A stretch of 64,000 nt of DNA from Lepidodermella squamata (GCA_047495785.1 JBLDXI010000001.1:3162001-3226000), one strand, 5' to 3'; positions 21,146-34,100 are shown, numbered from the stretch's first letter. Notes: generated from the sequence alone by a model not told the origin. Program-made: numbers and translations.

Positions 21146-22008
21146 ATGAGAGTTTTAATTTTCGCACTTTTCGCGCTTGGAGGCGCTGTCCTCCAAGTTG
21201 AAGGTAGACAACTTTGAATGAAACCTCCATTTTGCTAAATTCAAGCTGAAAACAGGTCAAAACCTCGGGCGCTTTACGTATCAAAGCGGGTTCGAATGTT
21301 CGGATACTGATATGAAAGACTTTCCGGCGCTGACGACCTTGGATGCGTGCAAGGCGCGTTGTCTGTGGATTCCCAAGTGCTTTACGGGTTCGTTCGTGAA
21401 TGGCAAGTGCAAGCTGAAGTCAGGATACTGCACGGCGAACGCGACTGCCGCCGGCGGTACGCTGTTCACGAGGGCTGGTTTCAGGCGCTGCCTCATCTGC
21501 AAAAGCGGTCAATTCTGCCAGCAAACTTCGCGCGTTTGCTACACCCTCGGACAGTGTTCAGTAATCAATTGCCAATTTTTTCCCAGCCCTTCATTTTTCG
21601 TATTTCTAGCGCAATAACGGAGAGAATGGAATTTGGGAACAAGCTTGCGACTGTGAACCCGGTAAAACTTGCTGCGATACTGATTACTGCAACTGCATCG
21701 GCGACCAGTGCAGGCAATACAACCAGGTAATTTTCTCGACTTATGTATAGTAATTTCCTAACTTATTTTTATAGACCAGCGCTAGAGCGCCGTATTCGGA
21801 AGTCTATACCGTTTACTCAAATTGGCACAAAAAGTCGAACAGCGGTCGTAAAATCCCGAACGAACTGTTCGTCCAGCAAAACAGCTATGCCCTCGGCATG
21901 CAGGCTCTATTCCGCAATCGCGGCGGCCCGGCTCCAGGCGCCGCTGCTCCCAAATGGGGTGCAGCGCCTAAATGGGGTGCTGCGTCCTCTGGTGGAGCTT
22001 GGGGCTAA
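21146..22008 (+). CDS. Secreted apple/PAN-like, cysteine-rich protein with WGA-type C-terminal repeats
   Basis: Four exons (21146-21203, 21256-21560, 21610-21726, 21775-22008) separated by introns of only 52, 49 and 48 bp, all in frame; 237 aa. Signal peptide 1-19 (MRVLIFALFALGGAVLQVE). Residues about 20-105 look like an apple/PAN module: FTYQSGFECSDTD, CKARCLWIPKCFTGSF, then CKLKSGYC. The following cysteine-dense segment (about 108-158: CLICKSGQFC, CDCEPGKTCCDTDYC, CIGDQC) resembles EGF/dickkopf-type knots. The C-terminus is low-complexity with repeated PKWGA. It is probably an extracellular matrix, cuticle or mucus component, or an adhesive protein; this is inferred from composition only. 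AATAAA overlaps the stop region. Confidence 0.75.
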
Positions 22009-22159
22009 ATAAATAAAACGAAACCATCCGTAACACCCCTTGCCTTATCTATTAAAACCCTACCCTCTTGAGTTGGTTTGGCGTGAAATTTAATAAAATT
22101 TCAAAAAAATTCAGGTTAATAAACGCTTTAAGGAGGTTTTTTCATTTTTTTATTTCATT

Positions 22160-23164
22160 TTATCGATAATCGTGGCCGAGTTGAAAAAATGTTTTCTGAT
22201 TAATTTCAGCCGGTTGCCGGACCATTCGAACAGTAGATTCTTCGAGTCGGCCATCCGCACTGCCTCGGTTCAATCCTCCACTGCTGTGTTCTACGTTACT
22301 ATAACGAACGCGGCCGTTGTTGGATTCGGACTCGTTATTGACGTGTTCGCGCTCATCAGCTTCGCCTGAGCTGTCAGTCGCGCGCTCTAATTGCGACGCG
22401 CATTGGGGCCGAGCGCGAATGTCGACCAGTGTGTCATTGCAGCAGGCTAAATATTGAGGCGATACGGTCATTGGGTAGTAAATGCCGCCGCAGCACAGCT
22501 GGCCTTTACCGGTCCTTGGGTACAGCATCGAGCCGCAGCATAAAAACGCAGTTTTCCTAGTTAAAAAATCAGTAATTTATTCCAACTTAAACAAATTATT
22601 TTACGAACTTAATTTATAAATTAATTAAATTTTATCAAATTTTAAATAAATAAAATTTAATTCAAAAAATCGAATTTTACCTGGATTTTCTAAATTTTAA
22701 GAAGATAGCCCTGACGTTACCTGTAAAGCCTCCTAGTGCAGCAACCCAAGGATCCGATCGGGAAATAGGATAAAGGTTCATTGACCTCATCATCCGGGTC
22801 GATAGTTGTCCATAACAGCGTATCATCCTCGGTACAAAACGGCTTTTTCGGCGAACCAGCCTTCGACTCAACTGGCTCAGATGTTGTAGTCGATGATTTC
22901 AGGCGAATATTGTTTCTCCTCCGCGGCATTATTTCATCGTAAATTATGTTGTTTTTGTTGATGGTTCGATGCGTGTCCTTACCATCATCTTCCGAAGTTT
23001 CTTCACCGTCATCTACGTTATTATCCGCATTTTCTTCGCTGTTCTCAGCTCGGCCTAACGCTGTCATTGGAACCGGCGGCGCCATGCCATCCGGGTCATG
23101 GTAATGCCGATGAGTTTTAGTGCTCGACTGATTTTTTTGGCATTGACTTATTCTGGCGTCATAT
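22160..23164 (-). CDS. Galaxin-like dicysteine-repeat protein (5' end incomplete)
   Basis: Two exons, 23164-22721 and 22556-22160, joined in frame. The upstream exon starts at an acceptor (TATATAG) in codon phase 2, so at least one earlier exon is missing. The first part is acidic and disordered (runs of E, D, N), then basic. The junction region has four CC pairs spaced 11, 13 and 15 residues apart, with GSMLYP, GGIYYP and similar turns between them, which is the galaxin repeat pattern. A Ser/Asn/Glu-rich tail follows. Galaxins are extracellular matrix/biomineral proteins in corals with relatives in many invertebrates. A possible signal-like exon at 23891-24047 ends in the wrong phase to join directly, so the 5' structure is unresolved. 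Confidence 0.6.
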
Positions 23165-23171
23165 CTATATA

Positions 23172-26100
23172 AGAAATATTCATGCCTAATCATAGTTTCA
23201 AAAAAAATTCAATCTCAACTAACAGATTTTTACCACAGCACATGATATATGAGATCATTTCATCCTCGACAGAATATATTCGCCCCTCGCAGTTTATCAT
23301 ACCTGTATTCAGCACAAGCAAATATTTTCAATTGCATAAACTATATAAACCAACCGAAACAAGTCGGGTGTTACATCATTTCATTTCTATTACACAAAAT
23401 ATATATTGCACCGCGCGTGGGGCGGATTTTTGGTGCACATTCTAAGCTATATAACTTCCTGCCGAGGCGAAATATAAAAAAAACCGCGTGTGCGCTTTGC
23501 ATTAAACTGTACTATTAAGGCGGTGCTTGTTTTCGTAATAACAATATAATGTCATTTGAACATCATTTTTGCTCGCACGCGCGTGTCTCTATTTAGAAGG
23601 CGCGAAAATACGCGCATGGCCAGGATCTTTTTATATACGTTCTACCTATTTGCTCTGCGTCGACCGCATAAAGAAGGCGACTTTTTTCGCAACTAAAACC
23701 CCATAAAACGCCCTCTAGTGTAGCAATAATGCAATGCCGCGCCAGTGCGCTCGAATAGGCGCGTCAAAGGCAACTAAAATTAATTGCGACCCTGTATGAA
23801 AGGTGACGAAAAAAACACCCCTTTATATTTAGTAACCAGGACCCTGGGCATGGAAATTATGAACCCTAATTTTATTACCTGAATTGACCATGTTTATTAT
23901 ACTTGCGGCTAGAAAAACAACTTGAATTCCGGCAAATGTTATCGGTTGTAGTTTTGTCGCGGAAAAATCGCTTCTAATTAGCTCGGTCATGGCGAAACCT
24001 GTTAACAAAAATAACATTTTTTTAGCTAATTTTCCATTTGTTTTCAACCTGCTTTACCACCTGTTTTATATAGGGTGTATTTGGGCTTTCATACAAATCA
24101 AATTATCTCGCGTCGAGTGGAAGAGCAGGAGCCGCGGCAAGCGCGTCAAACGGCGCCGTTTCTGTCAACATGCGCGCGTTTAATTACAAAAATACGCGCG
24201 CGCGAACAATTTGCGCGCAACACCTGGACCTACCAAATATTGTACATTAAAATCGCAATTTTTATTATTAAATTACCTGTGCAATATAAATATACACACA
24301 CGCGCATAATTGTATAGATACACCAGCGTTACATACAGTTTAAATGCTGCGGCTGAAAGCTGAAAGCGCGGCGGTAGTATAACAGACACCTGTATATATG
24401 CGCACTAAAGCAATTATGAGCTCAATTCGCGCGCGAAATTGACGCTGCGCACTTTGTCGGCTCGCGCACTCTAGAAATCATGATAGTTTTGCCTCTCGAC
24501 ATAACAGTCGCCCGTGTATAACGTTTCACTTTGCAGCGCGGCGAATAACAATGCGGCGAAAAAGTGGAGCCATCTCACATTCTGCATTATACTTTTATTT
24601 CATGCTGTTCCTGTCTTTTTTTCAGCGCGCCAGATTAAGTATATACGGCGTTGCGTTTCTCAAGGCCAAATCCGGAATAACAACTTTTGGCTTAATTTCA
24701 CGGAAACAATTTTGGATGAGATTTCTTCATAATTTTCCTTTACTTGCTTTTTTGCGGTTATCTCTGAAAAATTAGCTAATTATTTTTACCAATTAAAATT
24801 TGTAATTTTTTCCGCCTAACTTTGCTAACTTATTCAAGTGATTTCTTCCAATATTTCTCCTAAATACTTAAGGTGGAGTTGTAATATAGGAAAATCGTAT
24901 TTGTTCACGCCGCCACTCAATTTCACGCGCCGGTGACTTATTTTTTCTATCACTGACCAGGCCTCTTTATCACGCCTGTTTTGCGCTGCGGCGAGTCATC
25001 TTGTGCCGTAAACGTAAATAATATAATATCGCGCGTAAGAAGGATGGCCCTTCCTTCAATTATAACAACAACATTTTCCGCCCCGAAAAAAATAATAATA
25101 ATATTGCCTATAACAACAGAACCGCCTTTTGTCATGCGACGGCTCATATCCGAGTTGTTTAACGAGGCGTCACAAGTATCGCTAACAAACAAACGTGCCT
25201 CGCCCTCACATTTCGTCGCCTACCTGGTGACAACAGAGAGGTGGGACGGGACATGGTTGTATTCTCTAGGTATTTTTGTTTAGTCAGTTGTTGTTTTGCG
25301 CGCACCATGAGTCGCTGTAATAATAACACAATACACTTCCTATATTAGCTCTTTTTGCCTCGATGGCTATTTGCCCAGGCGTGTTTTTCTGCGCAGGTAC
25401 CAGTCTGGAACCCGCGCACATGATGTTTTGCGCTGTTTATTCCGCTACTGTTACCCGCGCGCGCGCGCGCTTTTTTCCAGTGCTAATCCGCCTCAATCGC
25501 AATATTTGTGCTATATCGCTTTATCGCTGCTATCTCTGCTCAACCGTGCAACGATGACAAAAATACCTCAAGTGCATGCTTTCAAAATAATACCTACCTT
25601 TGTTTGGAGAGCTGTCCAGCTGTAGAAAAAACGCGCCGATGATCCTATTGGCTATTGGCCACTTGTATTAAGAGGAAAATGAGACACAGTAGCTCTGAAA
25701 AATGCGCGTTTTATTAGGTACGATTCCGGCCGGATAGCCGCGCGTTTATTATCGCACTTGCGCGCAGCAGGCAGTTCAAGCTCGGTCACATCTGACGTGT
25801 TGATAACTGCGAGTGTAAGTGAGCAACTCTTAAGGTGGACGTGTCGTCGACGAGTTCCTGACAAGGTCACTGCGTCAATAATTATACATCTCACTGATAG
25901 ACATCTTTCTATTCAGTTTTTCAATCAAATATTTATACGCTTGAGGAAGCGTGCCGTTATTCACGTTGGTCATCATTAAGCCAGACGACTTTTTCTCAGC
26001 TTCTGTTTTTGCTAATCATCATCATAAAATCGAATGACCTGACCTAGTTAAGCTCGCGAGCGATTTGTACGAGTGAGTCATATTATTATTTTGACCCAGT

Positions 26101-26637
26101 GCAAATATTTGCGCCACTTTATGCTGCTGCTGCGGTTTTTAATGCGATTTCTGTGGCCCACAAACGATGTGCATCGTTTTGTATCGCCGAGTGACGCTTG
26201 TGTGTTAGCTTCCCGTTCAACGCCATTTTTCGTATTATTCATTATATTATATTGCATAGCGCGCAGATAGATACGCGTGATAGCGATGATCTCTTCGCCC
26301 AATAATTATTGTTTTCATCACCACCAGTATATCGAGTCCAGCGGAAGTACGCTCTGTTTAATTCGCTGTTTGTATAACAAGTATACATATCCTAGGGTGT
26401 TTATATCATATCTTGTAGCCACTGACCACCGTGCCACTTCATGTGACATATTTTTCAGTCGTTATTAGCGCCAAGTATTTTTCGGGCTTTTTTCCCCCAC
26501 TCAACCGGCTAATTACACCATGTTTTCAATGCCTTAAAGGATATCATAACATGCAATCAGTTGTTTTCCAATGTCATAACACTAAAATGATACAATTTTA
26601 TTTTATTCAGTTTATAGTTAAATTTTATTATAAAGCG
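23172..26637. other. Long intergenic/regulatory region
   Basis: About 3.5 kb without a convincing coding exon. It is unusually rich in GCGC/CGCG words (including a (CG)n run at 25456-25470) compared with the AT-rich surroundings. It may hold 5' exons of the minus-strand galaxin-like gene, or regulatory sequence for it and for the plus-strand discoidin gene, since the two are transcribed away from each other. Confidence 0.4.
25456..25470. repeat. Short (CG)n run
   Basis: Alternating CGCGCG directly followed by a T6 tract; a candidate Z-DNA-forming microsatellite in an otherwise AT-rich region. Confidence 0.8.
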
Positions 26638-29002
26638 ATGATAGCGCTATGCTGGACGGTCATCGCGATGTTTTTGCTGCTGAAACCGGGCGGCTACTAC
26701 GTGTTAGCTTGCGATGGGAGCCAGCCGCTAGGCATGTCTACAGGCCGGATAGGCGATGAGTCGATCACAGCTTCATCGACTTACCCGTCGAATTGGGACG
26801 CCGGGTGCGATACCAAATTTGCTCGCATTCTACGCGCCCCGCCAGGTGCTGCTTGGTGCTCGAGCGAAAAATCGGCCTCAGAATGGCTTCAAGTCGACCT
26901 TGGATTCCCTTCTAAGGTAATCAGTTGATAGCGAAAATTCAAAGCGTCTGAAATATTTGGTTGCAACTCATCTACATGGAAATTTCCTTTTTTTTGCTGT
27001 TTTTATTGCAACAATTTCCTCAAAAATCATCTTTCATCTATCATCCAAATAATTTTGCTAATTATTTCATCATTTTTGTAGGATAGCATGTGATTTTTTC
27101 TGCGTTTTATCTACTAGATAACCAGTGTTGCTACTCAAGGCCGGACAGATGGCCGCGAATGGGTGACAGCATTTCATTTGTCGCATTCGATGGACGGCCA
27201 GCGGTGGAATTATGTCCGTGATCGAGATAGTGGCGATATCCGAATTTTCGCCGCAAATTCCGAATCTCACGCTATCAAACACAACTACTTCGAACAATCA
27301 ATTTTCGCACGATTCGTCAAGTTCCATCCTATCAAGTGGCATGGTATAAAAATGCTTTGGGCCACCTAACGCTTTTAATTCTGTAATTTATTAGGCCATC
27401 CAAGTATGCGAGTTGAGCTTTACGGTTGCCAAGATTGCACCGAACTTATCAGCGTCCAACCTTGGGCTCAGTTAAGAGCTTCAAGTCAATGGCTGGGTAG
27501 GGACGGGAATCGATGCCGTATCGACAACGCTTTCCTTTATTCATCAGGCGCATGGTGTCCAAAAGTTGGGAATTTGCGACATTTTTGGTTCTTTTTCTTA
27601 TTTTCTTCCTCATTTTTTAGAAAAGAGATACAAAGCCGTGGCTTGAGTATGACTTCGGCCCGGCTGCCTTTGTTACAGCGGTGGCAACTAGAGGCAAGGA
27701 GCCTACTTTACTTCTAGATCTCAACGAACACGAAGCCATGGCTGTACCCGACCCGGAAATCGAGTCGGTTCCGGCTGTAGAACTCACAGAATCCGGCTCA
27801 CCTTCGAATAAGAGTGGCGATCATTTACCGCTAAGTAACAACCAGGGTGTTTCAAAGTCCTCATCACGGCCGCAATGGGTGTCTGGCTTTAAGCTGCTAT
27901 ATCGCAATAGCACTGAAGATTCTTGGAAAACGTATTCCGACCCTGAAATGGGAGATTTTTTCAACGCGAATGAAGACGCGACTGGAATTAAAACTTATCA
28001 CCTACTGCGGCCATTTATCGCGCGATTCGTCAGATTTGTACCGGTAAAGATAAATCCTTATAGGCAGGAGTATCAGAAAAATGGTTATTTTGCCATATAG
28101 TTACGGTGGGTTGGATACCCTGCGATGCGAGTTGCGATATTTGGCTGTGCGAATCAAATAAGTGCGAAACCGCAAGAGTCTTCCTTAAAAGCTAAATGCC
28201 CGGAAATGTTCCTGAAACCGGGTGCAGAAACACCATGCGGTAAGCATTCCTTTCCTCAGACGCATCGATTTTACTGTTACTTTACAGTTACCTTGATGTC
28301 TCATCATTTTTATCACATGAATTTATTTAAAAAAAATCAATTTAATTTTGTATTAAAAATTAATAATGGATAGGAAAATTAGAATATTGCGTCAAAATTC
28401 CTTATGATTTTTTTCAATTTCTTTAATTTTTGATTTTTCTTCTTTTTCCAGTGGAGAATCTCGCCTTTAAGAAAAAGGCCTGGTCGTACATGAAACGGCA
28501 CCACAAGCGTCACCTTCCCGCCGTGTCCATGACAGACACGGTAGCAGAAAAAGCCGTCGACGGCAATTTCAGCTCTGCCCCCAGCACTTGCATGCCGCTG
28601 AACAACGCCCAAGTGTCCGATCCAACCTGGATGGTCGACATCGGCAAACGCAGCCAAGTCTCCGGGGTACTATTATGGCTGTGGCACCCGTCCAACAACG
28701 ACAACTCCTCGCTAGCCCAGGTGGAACGCGGACTGCGGTGGCTGGATAAAATCGTAGTTTTCGTAACAGCACAGCCCGTCAGTCGAGCGGCTAGTTTGAA
28801 CAACTACGAGGGCAAGCACTTGTGCAGTACGGTGAAAAACTTTGACAACCGTTTCGCCCGCGAATCGAAACCGCTGCATTTCATCTGCACGAATTCGCTG
28901 GTTGGCCGGTATATTTACGTTGTCGCGATTGGCACGGCGGCGGCCGGCAATAACTCGGCCAAATTTCACACATCAATATGTGAAGTTATGGCGTACAGCT
29001 GA
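26638..29002 (+). CDS. Secreted protein with two F5/8-type C (discoidin) domains and an F-type lectin domain
   Basis: Six exons (26638-26916, 27118-27343, 27395-27564, 27621-28043, 28101-28239, 28452-29002), all GT/AG and in frame; 595 aa. Signal peptide 1-24 (MIALCWTVIAMFLLL...). Discoidin domain 1 (about 25-178) runs from CDGSQPLGM to RVELYGC, with SEWLQVDLG and ARFVKFHP. Domain 2 (about 180-375) has PWLEYDFG, ARFVRFVP and RVAIFGC, with a Ser/Pro-rich insertion of about 40 residues in its middle. Domain 3 (about 405-595) reads as a fucolectin/FTP fold: ENLAFKKKAW, a C-x-PLNN loop, DPTWMVDIGK, and CEVMAYS at the end. Discoidin and F-lectin folds bind glycans or lipids on cell surfaces. It has no membrane segment and no kinase, so it is not a discoidin-domain receptor. 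The start was chosen at the signal peptide; an acceptor ends at 26610. Confidence 0.85.
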
Positions 29003-29807
29003 GCGCGAAAAAATATAAGCAAAAAATATGACACAGAATACGCAGTCTCTTTCTTCCCCGTTATTTCAAGCGACTCAAAAAAATGGAAAGCTCAGTAGAA
29101 CATTTTCGGACATCTGAAATTCATGCGTCCTAATTATGGACATTTTTTCGAAAATTTGAATTTTTCATTTCCGTGATCAAAATTTTTTAATAAAAAATAT
29201 GACCTAATTTCGGACAGTTTCGAAAAATATTTGAATGAGATGTCCCAAAATTCTAGCTTTTTTACTACACCGTTTCATTAGCAATAGACCTGACTTCGAT
29301 TAGTGAAAAATTAGAAGAGCAAGCGCTGATTCTTTCTGCGTTCCCCCTGCTATTTCTTTGTCTCAATTAATTGTGCAAATCGTTTTTTATACTTTTCGCA
29401 GGGTTGTTGAACGAAAGCGCGCTCTCTAATATGTCCCGTAGAATATTTGCGGCTTTGAAAAAATGATTATTCATCATCACATTTCTGTGATTCTAAACGC
29501 ATTTAATATTTAGGATAATATTAGGTCAAGTCGCGCGGTCATTTTTGGTCATCTCGTCTCCATGACTTGTATTATAGCGTCCTGTTTGTTTTGTTATATC
29601 ATATCATATTATTATTGACTGTTTTTGTAAATAACGATGGCTTTATACACGAGAAAAATCGAGCTCTTCATCATGAGTAAAACTGTTTTGTTTACCGACC
29701 GATTATGTCAAGCGTCATCATTTTTGGTAATGAAAATAAAGCGGAATTTTATATCATAACAATCGCTATTTTTATTTGCTAATCATCGGCAACAAAAATA
29801 ATAGTCG
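29003..29807. other. Intergenic between convergent genes
   Basis: The 3' flanks of the discoidin gene (plus) and GTDC1 (minus). AT-rich, with TTCGGACA-type phrases near 29100-29215 like those at 6.6-7.5 kb. No gene is seen. Confidence 0.45.
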
Positions 29808-31067
29808 TCAATTATCGTGGCAAATTTTCGAAAATTCCCCGCGCAGATTAGCGTCCCAATCGAAGCGAGTCCAGTCGATTTTTAAGGCGGCTCTTTTCGC
29901 CCGCACCCTCGCACTCCCAGCCCGGCATAATTGAACGAGTTGTTTGCGAAATTGCGGTTCGGTTCGGTACAAGCACTCGCTTGGTAACAGTTCCGGGTAT
30001 GAAAGTCGCTCAGGCGCGACCGGGTAGCAACCCATATATGTAGCTTCCAACATTGACAGGCCGAAAAATTCGTGTTTCGCTGTAGAAACAACGATATCGC
30101 ATTGCCTTAGCCATAGGTAGTAGTCTTTCCGATCGGGTAAAAATCCCCAAAATTCGATTATATCACCCAATTCAGCGCGAGCAGCTTCGATTTCAGGCGA
30201 TAATTCCGAAAATCCTTGCCCGAGTACGACCAGCTTAAAATTAACTGGTTTCTCTTTTTCGTTATTTTTGATGTCGAGTAGTACCCTGAAAAATGTTTCA
30301 GGATCTTTGTCATGCTCCCTAAAAATCTTGAAAAATTAATATTCCGAAATTTTTGAAATAACACACATTCGATGGGACCATAAAATTCGGCAAATATCAG
30401 AATCTCTTTGCGGAATTTCCGCTTCGATAGCAGAATTCATTTCGGTGAAATGAAGCGGCAAGTATAACACGCTGCTGTTTTCTCGAATTTTCGACAAAAT
30501 ATCGGCGACGGTGGATGAAGTTGCGGTTATACCCGGTATTCTACCAAGAAATGACGGGATTGCTCCAAGAAACGAGTTCAAATTATGATTTGAATTGAAC
30601 AACAATTTATCAGCACATAATCTGAAATATTGAAAGAATGAAATAAAAATTTTCGCAAATTTTGAAAATTACGCTGAAATTATTTCATTATAACCGAATT
30701 GAAAATCGCCGTCTTCTGACTTCTGAACCGGGTAAACGAGCTGATTTTCGTGGAAATAAATAATTTTCCTTATATTTTGAAACTGCGGCCTCATTGCGAC
30801 CAATTCAGATAGGTTCAATGTTGAAGTGACCACCAAGTTTCTGAAATTCCAATTTCAGGATTTTTCAATTTTTTATTGAGAATTTTACCGAAATTTCGAA
30901 AGATCTGAGGGAAGTTTTGGTAAAACCTGCAATGCCCCTGTCCTAGCCATCCACGGCCATTTTTTCGCCGGATATGTGATGAACTCCACGTCACTGAGCT
31001 GCCTTAAAAATTTGATCAAATGCTCGTGAGACGGCCCGCAAAATACATCAATCATTAAACACGCCAT
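29808..31067 (-). CDS. GTDC1: GTDC1-family glycosyltransferase (tRNA-queuosine alpha-mannosyltransferase)
   Basis: Four exons (31067-30889, 30840-30673, 30621-30367, 30318-29808), introns of 45-51 bp, all in frame; 370 aa. The N-terminus follows the family pattern: DVFCGPSHEHL, then PAKKWPWMARTGAL. Next come IIYFHENQLVYPV and FGYNEIISALCADKLLFNS. The GT1/GT4 donor-binding half has ILWSHRMEHDKDPETFF, VVLGQGF, WGFLPDRKDYY and the conserved STAKHEFFGLSMLEATYMGCYPV. Family members attach mannose to queuosine at the wobble base of tRNA-Asp, in the cytosol or nucleus. Length is slightly under the vertebrate protein. A GTTTTTTGTTGATAG acceptor sits one nucleotide before the ATG and the RAD9 stop is 101 bp upstream, so the two may be co-transcribed. 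Confidence 0.9.
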
Positions 31068-31168
31068 TCTATCAACAAAAAACGCAATTGATTTTCAAAG
31101 TAATCAGATTTATTTATAAACAAAAAACATCAAAATCGATGATAAAAATGAGCGAGGTTTTTACTAGA
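31068..31168 (-). promoter_or_regulatory. RAD9-GTDC1 intercistronic region with poly(A) signal and acceptor site
   Basis: 101 bp. In transcription order: the RAD9 stop, AATAAA (31114-31109) 55 nt later, a T-rich stretch, then the AG (31070-31069) immediately before the GTDC1 ATG. This is the order expected for cleavage and trans-splicing between operon cistrons. The spacing leaves little room for an independent promoter. Confidence 0.55.
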
Positions 31169-34100
31169 TCAATCATCAGGATCACTGTCACCGGCCAGCA
31201 CGTCGCTAGGCATCATCAAATTATCGCGATGCAGTCCCTCCTGGCCGTTAAACAGCTCAGCGAATAGGAAAGAAACGGGGGAGGGCGGTCGGCGATTCTG
31301 CGCCGATTCATCGCTGAAAAAGCCGATCGACGGGCCGCCGCGTCGCGACTGAATCGACGGCGATTGGGCCGTTGAAATATCCGGCGGCGGTTGAACCTGT
31401 TGGTACCGAGATTCCAACGACGATCGAATCGTAGGCGAAGGGCACCGGTCTAAATCAATCACTTCCTCCGCGTTTTTCTTGTTATTCCGATTGGCTAAAT
31501 TCGATTTTAGCACTGTATCGATTTGCGGCTGATTTTCCGGGATCGCCGGCGCCTTTTTCTGGGCACCCGGCGTTTTCATCGGCGCGGCATTTGACGCAGC
31601 GGCTGTTACCCCGGGTGGCAGGGTCATGGTCGATAGAACCAGCGAGCCCATGCAAATCGAGGCGCTTTGATCGCCGAACCCTAGCCGGTCGGTCACCTCG
31701 ACTGAGAAGACAATAGGCCGGCCCGGGGTGCTGAAATCAATGTGTAGCACAGGCGACCAGTCAAGGCCAACAGCGTAGGTGAGGAAGGTTTTCAACTCGG
31801 CGAGAATGCACCCGAAATTAACCTCTTCGATCACCTCGTATTTCGTGAAAATATTAGCCGGGCCCACGTCGGTACCAATCCGGTGCCAGCGGCCTGATTT
31901 GCCCAACGGATCCGCTGCTAGTGAGAATTTTGTCGGAGACATGCAAAATAACAAATTTCGGTCCGAAGTCGCGAAATTTGCGACTAGGTCTGAAAACTTT
32001 TTGGCTGGTGCCGATAAGTGGTTGGTCGAGGAGCGGAGGGTGGTTGCGGCGAAATCGGCCGCCATCATTTCGCTGGTGTCCAGGGGGTGGATTCGGAATG
32101 TTGTGGTTTTCGCTCGGCCGATATCAGGGTTGGAAGACGATAGCCGCAGGGTGAGATCTTCGTCGATTAAATCGGTATTAGAGCTGTTGCTGCCTTGAGA
32201 ACCTTGAGAATGGCCCGTGACAGGGTGCACGCATTCCAGAGTGACAGTATCATACCGCACCTAAAAATGGCAAAATATTAATAAATTGACACGAAAATCG
32301 GCGGAAAAATGAAACAATCCCCAATCGGTTAATGTTATCGCCAACTGTTTGAATCAACTTTATTACCGACTCCATTTCGAATTAGGGATTGCTACTACAC
32401 TACTACATCGACTATGTATAGGAGGTCCGCCGCGAGGGTGCCACCAATCGGCTTCCGGCGGACAAGAAAACACGAAAACGGATAATTGGAGGAACTTCTG
32501 GGATCAACAACACGATGGATCGAACCTCAACACCCGTTTTCATCGAAATTACCGGAACAGCAACGATGGCAGATTTTCAATTGCCCTCCATCTGATGACT
32601 ACGCCACTTACTTACTCGCGCTGCTTTTTCTTTTGACAATAACGTCATATTTTTTTGTTAAACATCCACGGAAAGCCCTCCTTGGCATCTAAACGGTGCA
32701 CTGATTAATTTGATGGGCCTTCAAATCGCATTTTAATATTCAAACTTGATTAAGGAGACACTTCCTTTTTCTCTTCAGATAAGCGAAGGCGTTACGCAAC
32801 TGTTGGGATGACAGAGCCGGCCAGTTCTCATTTTCATTAGCGATAACATCACCAACGCTAGAAAACCGCGTATCACGAGCCGATATGATTGAAGTTGGCG
32901 AGCCACGTTCTTAGTTATCCCAGCGAACCACCGTAATTTCTGGGCTGGGATTGTGCCATATTATTACATTATGAGCCAGAGTTCACCGAGCCATTTAATA
33001 CGGAGCGTCGACAAGGAGAGGCTGTTTTCCGTAGCTGGAAACGTCATCTCACCAGAACGGTGCAGCCTGAACGGTGACAAAGCCGAGATGCTCATTTTTT
33101 GCAAATACAATCTTCCAGTAATCAAATTCGACTACAATTTTAAACCATAATTTCGTATACATTCGAATTTGAATTCTGAATTTTATTTTATTTATATTCG
33201 TCGTTCGTCAAGTCGACGAAACATTGGAGCCAATTTCATTTATTACTTAATTTATCGATTCTTCATAATAAAGCAATCAACTTGCACGCGGTTAAATTAA
33301 AAAAAAATCGGTTGAAATTCGGCTATTTTCTGCCAAACCGAACCGAATCCGCCGTTTTCAGACCCAACCGCAACCGGTACCGAATTGTTCGGTTATCCGA
33401 ATTTCCGGCTCACCCCTATTTAATACTATCTAGGCATATATTTCAATGCAGTTTCATGCAGTTTTTTTCATATCGTCGAAGAAGCGTGTTTAGGAATTGA
33501 CCATCCTCTGATATTAGCGAATTTAGTTATCAACGGGACAAATGTCCTAATAAAATGCGAAGATGTCACACGGGTGGCGCATGAAAATTTAGCCAGGGGT
33601 AAAAACGCGCCATATTCGATACAATATATTCTTGTCGATTTCGATATTGGTTGCCATGTCTGAACAGCTACCTCCACTTACTCTTCAGCGAAGGTTTTGA
33701 GAAGTTTTAAAAGGCAAAATCATCGCACTGCAAGGCTAAAAAATGAGCAGTAATGTTAGGAAAATCTACTTCAAATTGGCTCTCTGCTCCGAATTGTCCT
33801 TCTTTCGGTATAAGCAATTTTGAAACTGGACGACGACATCATTGTAATGGTTGTGCGTACAGTTTCAACGGAAGCATTTTCTCGGCGCTACTTAGCCATT
33901 CCTGATAAGTTGCTGAATGAACTTGAAGTTATTCGAATCAAGGATCTCGAAGTACCCAGACATTTTTCTTATCGTAATGACTGTATTATCGTGGAAAATG
34001 TACCTTTTCCATCTGCCGAGATTTTTTTACAGTATTTAGTTTAGGTAAATCCCTATGTGCAAAACAAATTTCAGCCCCTACCGTTCACAGGTGAGCGTTT

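Noticed and set aside
23829-24047. Exon with a hydrophobic segment as first exon of the galaxin-like gene
   Set aside because: Its donor ends in phase 1, whereas the next exon needs phase 2; kept only as an unresolved possibility.
25456-25470. CpG-island promoter around the (CG)n run
   Set aside because: The GC enrichment is a short alternating run in AT-rich DNA with no nearby first exon; no promoter can be supported.
32349-32692. Plus-strand frames upstream of the hAT remnant as further transposase
   Set aside because: No hAT or other transposase motif could be recognised and frames are interrupted.
33820-34044. Open frame of 74 codons in the RAD9 intron
   Set aside because: No family resemblance, no splice or start context, and repeat-like surroundings.
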